Counted from the stretch's first letter, positions 24,346 through 33,722 are shown. The stretch: 64,000 nucleotides of DNA from Lentibacillus persicus (GCF_900112705.1 NZ_FOMR01000014.1:1-64000); one strand, 5' to 3'. Notes: generated by a model from the letters alone, not told the origin. Program-made: numbers and translations.

Positions 24346-25395
24346 TTACTCTTCCAAAATAGATTCCTGCACTGGCAGGTCTTCCCAGAACGAGATATCT
24401 TCCTTCAAAATAGAACGGTCTGCGATTGAGCGGGCCGTTTCTTCCATTGCCACGACTGTTTGCTTCGTCAGGTAGCCGTTACTTTTTTGCCCAAGTACTT
24501 CAAAGTCGTTGGCGTTGTCAGCGGTGCCGCGCATTTCAAACAAAAATGTGGAAATATCATATGCATTGGCAATTCCGTATACCCCGATGCCCGGGCTGTA
24601 GGCAGATCCCTTTCCAGCGTATTTTGCCAGGTGCCCCCAGCCCTTTGGTTCGATCGCATTATAGATAACCGAACCAAGCTGTTTTGACTGATAAAGCACA
24701 TCTTCATCGGTATAGTCAGGATGCGGGTAGAAAATCGCTCCGGATACATATTTTCCATCTTTTACCCATTGAGCGCCCTGATGATGCAGGTCCATCATAT
24801 AGTCAATATCATATTGCTGAAGCACATTCTCATGCAGCGCTTGTGTTTCCGGCTGTGTACGATCTGCATGATCCCGGTTAAGGTCGACATCGTTGGCGTT
24901 ATGACGTGTCAAGTGGCGCGGTCCTTTTGCGGCGTAATCCTCAAGTTCATGGTCGACATCCGCCATTGCCCCATCGGCATTGTACATTGGAATCATCAAA
25001 ATGTTGACACCATCGAGCACACCTTTCATTTTGCCGGTGCCGAGCGATTTTATGAAGTCGAGCATCCCCTCGGTCGTCAACGCTTCATCTCCATGTTGCT
25101 GGGCGAGATATAAAATCGTCGGGTTATTAGGGTTGCTCATATACTTAACGAGCGGAATCTCCCGCTTTTTAACGGTTTCCCCGATAATTTCCATGTCCAT
25201 GTGCGCTTGTTTTTGGTTTTGCTTTTCCAAATAAGTCATCATTTCCTCGTACGAATGCAAAATCTGTGTGTTGATTGTTTCATGCCCCTGATATTCAGGT
25301 CCATTTCCAGCCGCGTTTGCAATCGGTGCCGTACTCGTATAACTTCCCAGAACGACTGCTCCACTGATCAACGCTGTTAACAGCTGTTTCTTCAT
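24346..25395 (-). CDS. Secreted M14-family zinc carboxypeptidase
   Basis: This 349-residue secreted metallopeptidase starts with a Sec signal peptide, MKKQLLTALISGAVVLG, likely cleaved near ANAAG. The zinc site is visible as HGDEALTTEG (HxxE) and DLHHQGA (third His ligand), and FLFEMRG carries the likely catalytic Glu. NANDVDLNRDH is the substrate-carboxylate-binding NxDxNR segment. It probably trims C-terminal residues of extracellular peptides, which fits its convergent neighbour, a peptide-binding lipoprotein. The ATG at 25395 is chosen because CAAAGGAGGATTCC lies directly upstream; the longer frame to 25446 lacks a site. Upstream 25396-25783 holds promoter-like AT-rich sequence. Confidence 0.88.
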   Translation of the reverse strand: MKKQLLTALISGAVVLGSYTSTAPIANAAGNGPEYQGHETINTQILHSYEEMMTYLEKQNQKQAHMDMEIIGETVKKREIPLVKYMSNPNNPTILYLAQQHGDEALTTEGMLDFIKSLGTGKMKGVLDGVNILMIPMYNADGAMADVDHELEDYAAKGPRHLTRHNANDVDLNRDHADRTQPETQALHENVLQQYDIDYMMDLHHQGAQWVKDGKYVSGAIFYPHPDYTDEDVLYQSKQLGSVIYNAIEPKGWGHLAKYAGKGSAYSPGIGVYGIANAYDISTFLFEMRGTADNANDFEVLGQKSNGYLTKQTVVAMEETARSIADRSILKEDISFWEDLPVQESILEE

Positions 25396-25783
25396 GGAAT
25401 CCTCCTTTGTTATTTCGCTCAATAGATATTTTTCGACATTTTTCAATAAAGTCCTTCATGTATTGGTGGAAATGGGAGAAAAGTCTGGTATGCACCGTGC
25501 CGCAGCATCCTTAGTAATAGCCGAAGTCCTGAAAAAGCTTGTATTTCGCTTATTTTCACTAAAATAGTCCAATAAACCACTTTAATTCAAAATATCGAAA
25601 GGATTCTTACAGATTCACATCATAACTTCGGAATACATTTTTGGTGTTAAGCTGTATCTTTGATATTGTAAAGAATGGCTTTATTTTTCCGGAAAAAAAG
25701 TGCTAGGATACTTAATAAATACATAGCAGCAGGAAAATTAGCCTATTTCTTAGCACGATGAAATTTTTAAGGGGGTTTTTTCA

Positions 25784-26749
25784 ATTTTTACAGATCGCAA
25801 ATTTAAGTTGGGGCTGACATTCTTAGCCTTAATGCTTATGTTGATTTTAGCTGCATGCGGCGGTGGAGACAGCAACGAAGAAGAAAGCACTGATTCATCA
25901 GGTGAAGAAGGATCTGAGGAAAGCAACAGTGAAGGTCCTGAAATCGGCCAGGAAGAATTAACGCAGCCATACGTGGCATGGGCGCGGGAAACGATCAGTA
26001 CCCATATGCTGGCTGCATTGCTTGAAAAAGTCGGCTATACGGTTGACTTAAAACAGGTCGAAGCAGGCGCGATGTGGTCAAGTGTTGCGGATGGATCCGC
26101 TGATTTCCATACATCGGCATGGCTTCCGGCAACGCACGCACCGTATTGGGAGCAATACAGCGAAGACATTGTGAAAGTCAAACAGGTTCTTGACTCAGCA
26201 CCGCTGGCTCTTGCTGTTCCAAGTTATATGGATGTTACCTCGGTTGAGGACTTAAAAGGCAATGAAGAACTCGGTGAATCAGTTAACTGGACCATTACCG
26301 GAATCGATCCGGGTGCCGGTATTATGCAAAATACCGAAGAAGCTATGGAAGAATATGGTCTTGAAAATTGGGAACTGACGTCAAGTTCGGAAGCAGCGAT
26401 GCTGACTGAATTGCAGGCAGCAGTAGAGAATGAGGAACCAATTATTGTACCACTATGGAAGCCGCATTGGATTTTTGGAACGATGGAATTGACAATGCTT
26501 GAAGATCCAGAAGAAATTTACGGTGGGGAAGGCGACCAAATTTTCACCGTTGCCCGCGATGGTTTGGAAGAAGATGCACCACGCGCGTATAAAGTGATGG
26601 AGCAATATAATGAAGATTACGATATGCTCAACGAAATGATGCCGAAAGTTCACGCGGAAGACCAGGACCCGGCAGAGGTTGTGCAGGAATTTATCGACAA
26701 TAACCCTGACCTGGTAGACGAATGGCTTGAAGGTGTGCCAACAGAATAA
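25784..26749 (+). CDS. Glycine betaine/proline betaine-binding lipoprotein (OpuAC-like), probable ATT start
   Basis: This protein of about 321 residues is similar to OpuAC-type betaine-binding proteins. The lipobox LAAC is followed by a Ser/Glu-rich linker, and the ligand-binding region includes QPYVAWARETISTHM and HTSAWLPATHAPYW with the aromatic residues of the betaine cage. No ATG, GTG or TTG lies in frame near the good SD AAGGGGG (25769-25775). An ATT codon at 25784 is 8 bases after it and adds TDRKFK, giving the charged N-region a signal peptide needs; the first conventional start, TTG 25808, would lose it. No ABC permease or ATPase is adjacent. The acidic sequence fits a halotolerant host. 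Confidence 0.85.
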   Translation: MFTDRKFKLGLTFLALMLMLILAACGGGDSNEEESTDSSGEEGSEESNSEGPEIGQEELTQPYVAWARETISTHMLAALLEKVGYTVDLKQVEAGAMWSSVADGSADFHTSAWLPATHAPYWEQYSEDIVKVKQVLDSAPLALAVPSYMDVTSVEDLKGNEELGESVNWTITGIDPGAGIMQNTEEAMEEYGLENWELTSSSEAAMLTELQAAVENEEPIIVPLWKPHWIFGTMELTMLEDPEEIYGGEGDQIFTVARDGLEEDAPRAYKVMEQYNEDYDMLNEMMPKVHAEDQDPAEVVQEFIDNNPDLVDEWLEGVPTE

Positions 26750-26754
26750 TTTTA

Positions 26755-26788
26755 AAAAACCAGCGATGATGCGTCATCGCTGGTTTTT
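26755..26788 (+). terminator. Terminator of the betaine-binding gene
   Basis: AAAACCAGCGATGA-TGCG-TCATCGCTGGTTTT is a perfect 14-bp stem ending in a T-run. Confidence 0.92.
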
Positions 26789-26903
26789 ATACGGTTTTAG
26801 GAGGGACGCACGGACGGGATCTCTGTCCTGATTTTAAGAAAATTTCCGCATAGGCATTGACTAACGCATCAGAACAATGTAAATTAAATCTAATATAAAT
26901 GAA

Positions 26904-27062
26904 CTTCTTATCCAGAGAGGTGGAGGGTAATGGCCCTGTGAAGCCTCGGCAGCGGGCTCGTTCTGAGTACTGTGCCAATTCCAGCAGACTAACGTCTGAA
27001 AGATAAGGAGAGGTGTCATGTTATTTCAGCCCTCTTCTTATTCAGGAAGGGGGCTTTTTGAT
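26904..27062 (+). promoter_or_regulatory. SAM-I (S-box) riboswitch and terminator
   Basis: CTTATCCAGAGAGGTGGAGG with P1 return GATAAGGAGAGG (27002-27013), GAAGCCTCGGCAGC and CCAATTCCAGCAGACTAACG-type P3/P4 sequence form an S-box aptamer. Compared with the usual GGAGGGACTGGCCC it reads GGAGGGTAATGGCCC. AGCCCTCTTC...GAAGGGGGCTTTTT (27029-27060) is the terminator. A promoter TTGACT (26857-26862)-17-TAAATT lies upstream. It controls the SSS symporter at 27135, so that transporter should be made when SAM is low. Confidence 0.92.
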
Positions 27063-27134
27063 TGATTAAATAGGGAACTTCTCACCTTAAACTAAGTAAA
27101 GTTATCGATTTAATTAAGAAAGGGGAAAATAATC

Positions 27135-28748
27135 ATGACATCGTATGGGTTATGGATAATCGTTTTGGCGGTTGGCTATACGGCAGCATTGATCATTGCG
27201 GGCCAAGTGGCGAAACGGCGATTGACGAGCAAGAACAGTTATTTTGTGGGCAACCGCAAGTTTAATAAATGGATCGTAGCGTTTTGCATCACGGGATTAT
27301 TTTCCGGATCATCGTACATATCGATTCTTGAGCTTTCCTATTTAAGTGGTGTGTCCGCTGTCTGGTATGGCGTCGCAGAAATCGTACAAATCTTTATTAT
27401 TGCGTTTTTGATCATACGTCCTTTCCGGAACAAGATGATGGTGACCGTTTCCGGTTTGATTGGTGATCAGTATGGACGGGCGGCAAAAGGCGTGGCCGGA
27501 GCGATTACGGCGTTTGCTTTTCCGATGTGGTCGGTGGCAACTGCGATTGCGTTTGCTTCTGCCATTCACGTATTTACCGGCATTTCACTATCGCTTTCAG
27601 TGGCATTTACCGCTATTCTGCTTTTCATCTATCTGCAGTCGGGCGGTATGTGGTCGCTCGCCTTTACGCAAACGATGAATATCGTTTTGTTCAGTATCAT
27701 GATCATTATTGGTGCGATTGCCTTTTTCATCGAGCCGGGGATTGATGGCTTACGGACGCTTGCACTTGAGCAGCCGGCCATGTTTGATTTCGGAAATGCC
27801 GGGCTCCAGGTGATTATTGTCTGGTTCGCCACCTTCCTTGTTAATGTTATTCTCGCCCAGGCTGCTTTTCAGATGGCACTGTCCGCCAAATCAGCTGAAG
27901 AAGGGCAAAAAGGACTCATTATGGCGGGCTTCATGGCCGTTCCATTCATCCTTGGCGGCGTCTTGTTTGGAATGGCGGCGGTGAGCGTTGTCCCTGATGC
28001 ACAGACCGGGTTAATCGGTGTTCCGCTTTATATGATGGAAGCGTTGCCCGCGCCGCTGGTCGGTCTATTTTTCCTTGGTGTCTGGGCGTGTGCACTCGGT
28101 TGGGGCGGCCCTTGCCAATTTTCCGGTGCGACCAGTCTGGGGCGTGATGTCGGCAGTGCCATCAGACCTGCTGCATCTGAAAATCAGTTGATTCACTATA
28201 CGAAATTGTCTTTACTGGTCTTGACAGTGCTTATGATTGTGTTTGGCCTGATGCGCACGGAACAGTCCGCATGGTGGAATGTGATGGCATGGACGATACG
28301 TAACAGTGCTACATTTGCCCCTGTCGTTGCTGCATTGTTTTGGCCGGTGGTGACTAAGCGTGCTGTTGTTGCCGCGTTATTTTTCGGCTTTGCGAGCGGT
28401 CTTTCATGGTATTATTTGGGCGATTGGGATCCGAATGCGTTTTTCTTGAATATACACCCGGTATGGATCGGAAGCAGCGTTAATATCTTTTCCATTGTGG
28501 TGGTGACACTGTTGGACAGGCAATCAGAATGGTTTGTGCGGCGAACGGATCGCCTGGCGTATCTCGGTTTGATTGCAGGCATTGTGCTTGTTGGCATCAA
28601 TACTGTTTATTTCGCACCAATCTACGGGAACGGTTTATTCGGTTTAGTTATGTTTGCCTCCGTGCTGAGCTTTTTCATCACCGTCATTCGATTTGTTCGG
28701 CCGAAAGATGAGCGTAAGCAGCAGCTGCGGGAGGTTTCAAATTTCTAA
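27135..28748 (+). CDS. SSS-family symporter under S-box control, candidate methionine-related transporter
   Basis: This 537-residue sodium:solute symporter has 13-14 hydrophobic segments. GQVAKRRLTSKNSYFVGNRKF, SGSSYISILELSYLSG and SGGMWSLAFTQTMNIVLF follow the SSS fold order. Substrate-specific features cannot be read by eye. The SAM-I riboswitch in its leader ties it to methionine, homocysteine, a methionine precursor or a methyl donor such as betaine. AAAGGGGAAAATAATC precedes the ATG. The gene ends in its own terminator, so it is monocistronic. Confidence 0.85.
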   Translation: MTSYGLWIIVLAVGYTAALIIAGQVAKRRLTSKNSYFVGNRKFNKWIVAFCITGLFSGSSYISILELSYLSGVSAVWYGVAEIVQIFIIAFLIIRPFRNKMMVTVSGLIGDQYGRAAKGVAGAITAFAFPMWSVATAIAFASAIHVFTGISLSLSVAFTAILLFIYLQSGGMWSLAFTQTMNIVLFSIMIIIGAIAFFIEPGIDGLRTLALEQPAMFDFGNAGLQVIIVWFATFLVNVILAQAAFQMALSAKSAEEGQKGLIMAGFMAVPFILGGVLFGMAAVSVVPDAQTGLIGVPLYMMEALPAPLVGLFFLGVWACALGWGGPCQFSGATSLGRDVGSAIRPAASENQLIHYTKLSLLVLTVLMIVFGLMRTEQSAWWNVMAWTIRNSATFAPVVAALFWPVVTKRAVVAALFFGFASGLSWYYLGDWDPNAFFLNIHPVWIGSSVNIFSIVVVTLLDRQSEWFVRRTDRLAYLGLIAGIVLVGINTVYFAPIYGNGLFGLVMFASVLSFFITVIRFVRPKDERKQQLREVSNF

Positions 28749-28766
28749 GTTCAAAAAGGCACTAAG

Positions 28767-28798
28767 AAGGGGGCTGCATATGGACGAGCCCCTCTTTT
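28767..28798 (+). terminator. Terminator of the S-box symporter gene
   Basis: GGGGGCT pairs with AGCCCC across an 11-base loop, followed by TCTTTTA. Confidence 0.85.
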
Positions 28799-29026
28799 AT
28801 TCCAAAAAAATTTAATAAATATTTTTTCACCGCCCTCCGTTATCGTTCTAAGTAATGGGGCTTATTTTGAAAAAATCACTATTGACAAATTACAGAATTT
28901 TCGGTTCACTAGATATAATCAAACAAGCGTGATGACACGCATTTTGATGGGGCAAAAACTATTTTACGAAGGAGGGCAGATTGAGTTTTATGATTTGAAT
29001 TTAAAAACAAGAGGGGGAGACTGCTT

Positions 29027-30379
29027 ATGGCGCAGATTGAAGAATTTTTAGGCCAAGTCAGCGGGATTGTCTGGGGCGTGCCTTTACTTGTTCTTTTGGT
29101 AGGTACAGGCGTTTATTTGACAATCAGGCTGGGTGTGCTCCAGGTGCGCTCATTGCCTTACGCATTAAAACTAGCTTTTTCGAGAAATCAGGATAAGAAA
29201 TCGGAGGGCGATATTTCCCATTTCCAGGCGCTGATGACGGCATCGGCAGCGACGGTCGGGACCGGTAATATTGTCGGTGTCGCAACGGCTGTTGTGCTCG
29301 GTGGACCTGGTGCTATTTTATGGATGTGGGTAGCAGGGTTTTTCGGTATGGCAACCAAATATGGCGAGGCCATTTTAGCTGTAAAATACCGTGTAAAAGA
29401 CCCTGAAGGAAATATGGCCGGGGGCCCGATGTATTATTTGGAGCATGGTCTGAAACAGAAATGGCTCGGGGTTTTGTTTGCGATATTCGGGGCGCTTGCC
29501 GCATTTGGTATAGGCAACGGCACGCAGGCTAAGGCTGTTGCGGACTTAATGAATGATACATTTTCAGTGCCGTTTTGGGTAACGGGCGTTGCGCTGGTAA
29601 TTTTCGCAGGGTTGGTTATTCTTGGCGGAATCAAATGGATCGGCCGGGTGACGGCATTCTTTGTGCCGATTATGGCTGCATTTTATATTCTTGGCGGTTT
29701 AATTGTTATGATTCTAAATTTTAATCTTATTCCGGAAGCACTTGGAACGATCTTTACGTATGCGTTTTCCGGCGAAGCTGCTGCAGGCGGTGCCATTGGT
29801 GCTGCGATCCGTTTCGGGATTGCGCGGGGATTGTTCTCCAACGAGGCTGGTTTGGGTTCTGCCCCGATTGCTGCGGCTGCGGCCAAGACCGATTTGCCGG
29901 GCAGACAGGCGCTCGTTTCCATGACACAAGTTCTTATCGATACGTTTATTGTTTGTTCCATCACCGGTATTACCATTGTTATGTCCGGTGATTGGCAGAA
30001 CGGTTCCATCGAAGCAGGGGTGCTGACAGCTACCGCGTTTGGTACATTGCTGGGTGGCGTTGGGCCGTACTTAGTCACATTTGGATTATTATTTTTCGCG
30101 ACATCGACTATTTTGGGGTGGAGTTACTACGGCGAAAAATGTTTCCAATATTTATTTAAAAGCACTGCTGCTGTTAAAGGTTACCGCATTGTTTTCGTGC
30201 TGTTCATTTTCGTCGGCGCGACCGTGTCACTTGATGTTATCTGGGCTCTGTCGGACGTCTTAAACGGTCTTATGGCAGCACCGAACCTTATCGGCCTGCT
30301 CGGACTTTCAGGAGTCATTATTTATGAAACCAAACGTTTCCAGGAAAAAGCAAAAGAAGAAAATCAAAAAGCTTCCTGA
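29027..30379 (+). CDS. Alanine/glycine:cation symporter (AGCS family)
   Basis: This 450-residue AGCS (DAACS) transporter has about 10-11 membrane segments. The family signature SNEAGLGSAPIAAAAAK is intact, as are ATVGTGNIVGVATA and GGPMYYLEHG. It would take up alanine or glycine with Na+ (or H+). GAGGGGGAGACTGCTT precedes the ATG. A leader of about 100 bases includes a GCGTG/CACGC hairpin and a second SD (GAAGGAGGG, near 28970) followed by a five-codon TTG frame. A terminator follows the gene. Confidence 0.92.
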   Translation: MAQIEEFLGQVSGIVWGVPLLVLLVGTGVYLTIRLGVLQVRSLPYALKLAFSRNQDKKSEGDISHFQALMTASAATVGTGNIVGVATAVVLGGPGAILWMWVAGFFGMATKYGEAILAVKYRVKDPEGNMAGGPMYYLEHGLKQKWLGVLFAIFGALAAFGIGNGTQAKAVADLMNDTFSVPFWVTGVALVIFAGLVILGGIKWIGRVTAFFVPIMAAFYILGGLIVMILNFNLIPEALGTIFTYAFSGEAAAGGAIGAAIRFGIARGLFSNEAGLGSAPIAAAAAKTDLPGRQALVSMTQVLIDTFIVCSITGITIVMSGDWQNGSIEAGVLTATAFGTLLGGVGPYLVTFGLLFFATSTILGWSYYGEKCFQYLFKSTAAVKGYRIVFVLFIFVGATVSLDVIWALSDVLNGLMAAPNLIGLLGLSGVIIYETKRFQEKAKEENQKAS

Positions 30380-30396
30380 GTATTTAATGTCAGACC

Positions 30397-30430
30397 AGCA
30401 CTCCCCGGTTAATGCAGGGGGGTGCTTTTT
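30397..30430 (+). terminator. Terminator of the AGCS gene
   Basis: AGCACTCCCC pairs with GGGGGGTGCT (one bulge), followed by TTTTT. Confidence 0.88.
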
Positions 30431-30490
30431 GGTTTGAAATCACGGTGGTCGTACTAGGAAGTAAGCGTCTGAGCAGGCAATTCGATAAAC

Positions 30491-30534
30491 AAAAAACTTG
30501 GCTTTCTGCAGATTTCGTGAAGGCCAAGTTTTTT
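30491..30534. terminator. Bidirectional terminator before the yitT-like stop codon
   Basis: AAAAAACTTGGC and GCCAAGTTTTTT form a perfect 12-bp stem between the convergent AGCS and YitT-family genes. Confidence 0.9.
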
Positions 30535-30543
30535 AAGTGACTA

Positions 30544-31380
30544 TCATTTTTTTGCCCAGGAAAAGCTGCCGCCGAATACGTCACGGACGTCATGAATGAC
30601 AACAAACGCCCGGTCATCGACGTCATTAATAATACGCTTGAGTTTCATCAGCTGGTATTTATTAATGATGATGTAGGCCATATCGGCATTATCTTTCGTA
30701 AAACCGCCATAGCCCTCAAAAACCGTTGCGCTCGTTTTCATTTGCTGAACAACTTCATCGGTGATTTCCGGCGCATAGGCGGAAATAATGCTAACGGCTT
30801 TGCGTGTATCAAGCCCTTCCAGGATAATGTCGGTCGCTTTCTTGCCAACAAATAATGAAACGATGGTATACATCGTATTGAGCGGACCGATGATAAAAAG
30901 CCCGGATGAGACAATCATTGCGTCGAGTGCAAAGTTTGTTCGCGTCAAATCCCAGCCAAAGTTGTGATTGAACATGCGTGCGATGACGCTCGTTCCACCC
31001 ATGGAACTGCCGGTTCGCAGGATAAGCCCGGCCCCGATACCAATGAAAAAGCCCGCAAAAATAGCCGAAACAAGCGGGTCCCCCAAAGACTCAACCTTTT
31101 GTTCCGTTATATAGATAAAAAATGAAAGAAGCGGTGCCGTCATTACCGTCAGAAATATAGTACGCCTTGGCAGTACCCGGTAGCCGATCAGCAAAATGAT
31201 GGATGCTAAAATAAAATTCACGATCCCCGGCGACCAGCCGAATGCGTAGTACAAAATAAGCGATAACCCGGGCAGCCCGCCGTCTGCCAGATTGTTCGGG
31301 ATCGCCAGAAAAGTCAGCGCCAATGCATAAAGTAATGAACCGGCGATGATCATGATTACATCACTTGTCAACTTGTTCAT
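30544..31380 (-). CDS. YitT-family membrane protein (DUF161/DUF2179)
   Basis: This 278-residue protein has five to six membrane segments (about residues 5-175) with the conserved RTGSSMGGTSVIARMFN motif. A cytosolic C-terminal DUF2179 domain (about 220-275, EGYGGFTKDNADMAYIIINK) follows. Bacilli carry several paralogues; their transport function is not established. AAGGAGATGTAGGAT precedes the ATG. A single-gene transcript is implied by its terminator. Confidence 0.87.
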   Translation of the reverse strand: MNKLTSDVIMIIAGSLLYALALTFLAIPNNLADGGLPGLSLILYYAFGWSPGIVNFILASIILLIGYRVLPRRTIFLTVMTAPLLSFFIYITEQKVESLGDPLVSAIFAGFFIGIGAGLILRTGSSMGGTSVIARMFNHNFGWDLTRTNFALDAMIVSSGLFIIGPLNTMYTIVSLFVGKKATDIILEGLDTRKAVSIISAYAPEITDEVVQQMKTSATVFEGYGGFTKDNADMAYIIINKYQLMKLKRIINDVDDRAFVVIHDVRDVFGGSFSWAKK

Positions 31381-31529
31381 ATCCTACATCTCCTTGTACA
31401 ACTATAAAAAGCTTTCGTCTGCTCTATATTGGGCACAGTTTAGCATGTTTATTTATAGTCAGCAATTGTTTACCAAAGGATTGCTTTTGACAGGTCAAAG
31501 GTTCGATCAAAGGCGCCTGCAGCAGGTCG

Positions 31530-31748
31530 CGTGAAGATGATTGTGAAAGCTGCCGAGGGGTGATGCTAACTCGTGCGGGGCGGGCTTTGGAACGAGTGTC
31601 AACCGCCCCAACTCGTGCGAGAGCAGCCTCAACTCGTGCGGGAAAAGCTTTTGAGGATAAAGCTGCGCTGTAAATGAGAAGAAAATCGCTGTAGATTGAC
31701 CATTCATCGCTGTAGTTTACAGCGCATCGCTCTAAATCACTATTAAAA
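31530..31748. repeat. Degenerate 21-bp tandem arrays, cores CGTGCG and CGCTGT
   Basis: CGTGCG-type cores occur at 31572, 31593 (CGAGTG), 31614 and 31635, each preceded by AACT or GAA; weaker units start at 31530 and 31551. A second core, CGCTGT, occurs at 31666, 31687, 31708 and 31728. Spacing is 21 bases within each set, 20 at the end. The first core is identical to that of the array at 3786. The array lies just beyond the murP terminator; no gene is visible in 31381-31744. Confidence 0.88.
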
Positions 31749-31778
31749 GGACCGCGGAACTACAACACCGCGGTCCTT
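31745..31778 (-). terminator. Terminator of the mur operon
   Basis: AAGGACCGCGG and CCGCGGTCCTT form a perfect 11-bp GC-rich stem, followed on the minus strand by TTTAAT, 16 bases after the murP stop codon. Confidence 0.9.
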
Positions 31779-31793
31779 GTTTCAATATATTCC

Positions 31794-33722
31794 TTATTTC
31801 ACTTCCAGCAGCTTGCCGCCTGCTTCTACGTGCTTCTCGGTTACAGGTGTGATGGCTTCATAGTTGTTTGAGTTGGTAATCACAACGGGCGACGCGATGT
31901 CGTACCCTTTATCTTTAATGGCGTCGATGTCGAACGTGCATAACAGCTGACCTGCTTTCACTTCATCATCCTGTGCCACATGCAGATCAAATACCTTTTC
32001 TTTAATATCGACTGTATCGAGGCCAATATGCAACAGGATCTCTGCACCATTGCCGGTTGTTATGCCAACAGCGTGGCCGGTTGGGTAAACCGTCGACACG
32101 GTCCCCGCAGCAGGTGCATACAATTTGCCTTCAGTTGGATAAATGGCGATGCCTCTTCCGACGAGTTCATTTGCAAAAACTTCATCGGTCAGTTCGTTCA
32201 ATGGATGCAATTCACCTGTTAAAGGACTTTTAATAATTGTATCGTCATTATCTTCTTTAGCTGCAGCCGCTTCCCGCTTCGGCTGCGCAGTGTCATTCTG
32301 AGCCGGGGTTTCCCCGTAAAGTTTGTAGACCATTTCTTCTTTAAAGCCAAACAGATACGTCAGTGTGAACCCGCCGATATAGGAAATGACCAGTCCGATA
32401 ACATACAGTAAATAGTTGTTGTCTGCGATGAGCGGGATCATGACGAGGCCTGATGGACCCACAGTAATGGCTCCTACGTTGAACAGGGACAGGAATGCAC
32501 CACCGAAACCGGCACCAAGACTCGCTGTAATAAACGGACGGCCGAGTGGTAGGGTAACACCATAGATCAATGGTTCACCAATCCCGAGAAAACCTACTGG
32601 CGTGACACTTGCAACGGTATTTTTCAATCGTTTGCTTTTTGTTTTAAGATAAATTGCGATCATCGCACCGACTTGCCCGCCGCCTGCCATGGCAAGAATT
32701 GGAAGTAATGTCGTTGAGCCAAACTGTTCAATCAATTCCAAATGGACCGGAATCAGCCCCTGGTGCATACCAACGGTTACCAATGGAAGGAAGGTTGCTG
32801 ACAGAATAAACCCGCCAAAGATGCCGCCTGCTTCGAGCATGACGTCAACAAGGAACCATGTAATGCCGTCCATCAGTATGCCGGCAATCGGCTGGATGAC
32901 GACGATTGTTGCAAGAGACCCGACCATAACCGTGATAAGTGGTGTTAAAATAAGATCCAGACTATCATGCACACGATTACGGACAAATTTCTCTATCTTT
33001 GTAAACAGATAAGCAGCTATAATAGCACCTAACAGACCACCGAGACCTGAGCTGATACTCAAATCCAGTCCGAATAAACTTAATGTGCTGATATCATCTA
33101 AAACCGGCGCATAAATCAATAACCCTGCAATACCACCAAGCACCATTGTTCCGCCGAATTCTCTTGCGGTGTTGATACCGACAAAAACACCGAGTGATCC
33201 AAAGAGAAGCCCGCCGATTGATTGCAGCAGCATGTACCAGTCTGATTCGAGTACGGCCTCCTCGATCATGCCGGCATTAGCCATGTTCGAAATCAGGTTG
33301 GCAATACCGAGCATTAACCCTGATGCAACGAGCCCCGGCACAATTGGCACGAAAATGTTGCCAATGTGTCTGAACAGCTGCTGAAAACGTGAGGTTTGTT
33401 TTGCTTTATAGGACGCCTTTGTATCTTCGGCGAGATCGAATTCGCTGTCGTCATCCTCACCTTCAACATCAACGTTGATGCGCGTCGTTTCATGAATTTC
33501 ATTGGCAACTTTTGTTACTTTTCCGGGTCCCAATACAATTTGGATTGTCCCCTGGTCGATGACGCTCAAGACCTCATCATAGCCTTTGATCGCTTCAAGA
33601 TTTACGTTGTTCCGCGATTTAAGATTAATCCGCAGCCGGGTAATACAATTTGTGAGGCTGGCAATGTTTCCCTCGCCGCCAAGGTTTTTGACAATTATTT
33701 GTGCCAGTTCTTTATTGTTCAT
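31794..33722 (-). CDS. murP: PTS EIIBCA, N-acetylmuramic acid type (MurP-like)
   Basis: This 642-residue phosphotransferase permease has three domains. EIIB (about 1-85) has the phosphocysteine in LTNCITRLRI (Cys 26). EIIC (about 115-480) has roughly ten membrane segments and GFLGIGEPLIYGVTLPLG. A C-terminal EIIA of the glucose type (about 510-640) has EILLHIGLDTV near its active His. It sits in murR-murQ-murP order, so MurNAc import and 6-phosphorylation is the likely role. E. coli MurP lacks EIIA, so this is the fused Firmicute form. ATG 33722 follows AAGGAAGGTGACCACC, and the start overlaps the end of murQ by 11 bases. The longer frame to 33806 lies inside murQ. Confidence 0.88.
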   Translation of the reverse strand: MNNKELAQIIVKNLGGEGNIASLTNCITRLRINLKSRNNVNLEAIKGYDEVLSVIDQGTIQIVLGPGKVTKVANEIHETTRINVDVEGEDDDSEFDLAEDTKASYKAKQTSRFQQLFRHIGNIFVPIVPGLVASGLMLGIANLISNMANAGMIEEAVLESDWYMLLQSIGGLLFGSLGVFVGINTAREFGGTMVLGGIAGLLIYAPVLDDISTLSLFGLDLSISSGLGGLLGAIIAAYLFTKIEKFVRNRVHDSLDLILTPLITVMVGSLATIVVIQPIAGILMDGITWFLVDVMLEAGGIFGGFILSATFLPLVTVGMHQGLIPVHLELIEQFGSTTLLPILAMAGGGQVGAMIAIYLKTKSKRLKNTVASVTPVGFLGIGEPLIYGVTLPLGRPFITASLGAGFGGAFLSLFNVGAITVGPSGLVMIPLIADNNYLLYVIGLVISYIGGFTLTYLFGFKEEMVYKLYGETPAQNDTAQPKREAAAAKEDNDDTIIKSPLTGELHPLNELTDEVFANELVGRGIAIYPTEGKLYAPAAGTVSTVYPTGHAVGITTGNGAEILLHIGLDTVDIKEKVFDLHVAQDDEVKAGQLLCTFDIDAIKDKGYDIASPVVITNSNNYEAITPVTEKHVEAGGKLLEVK

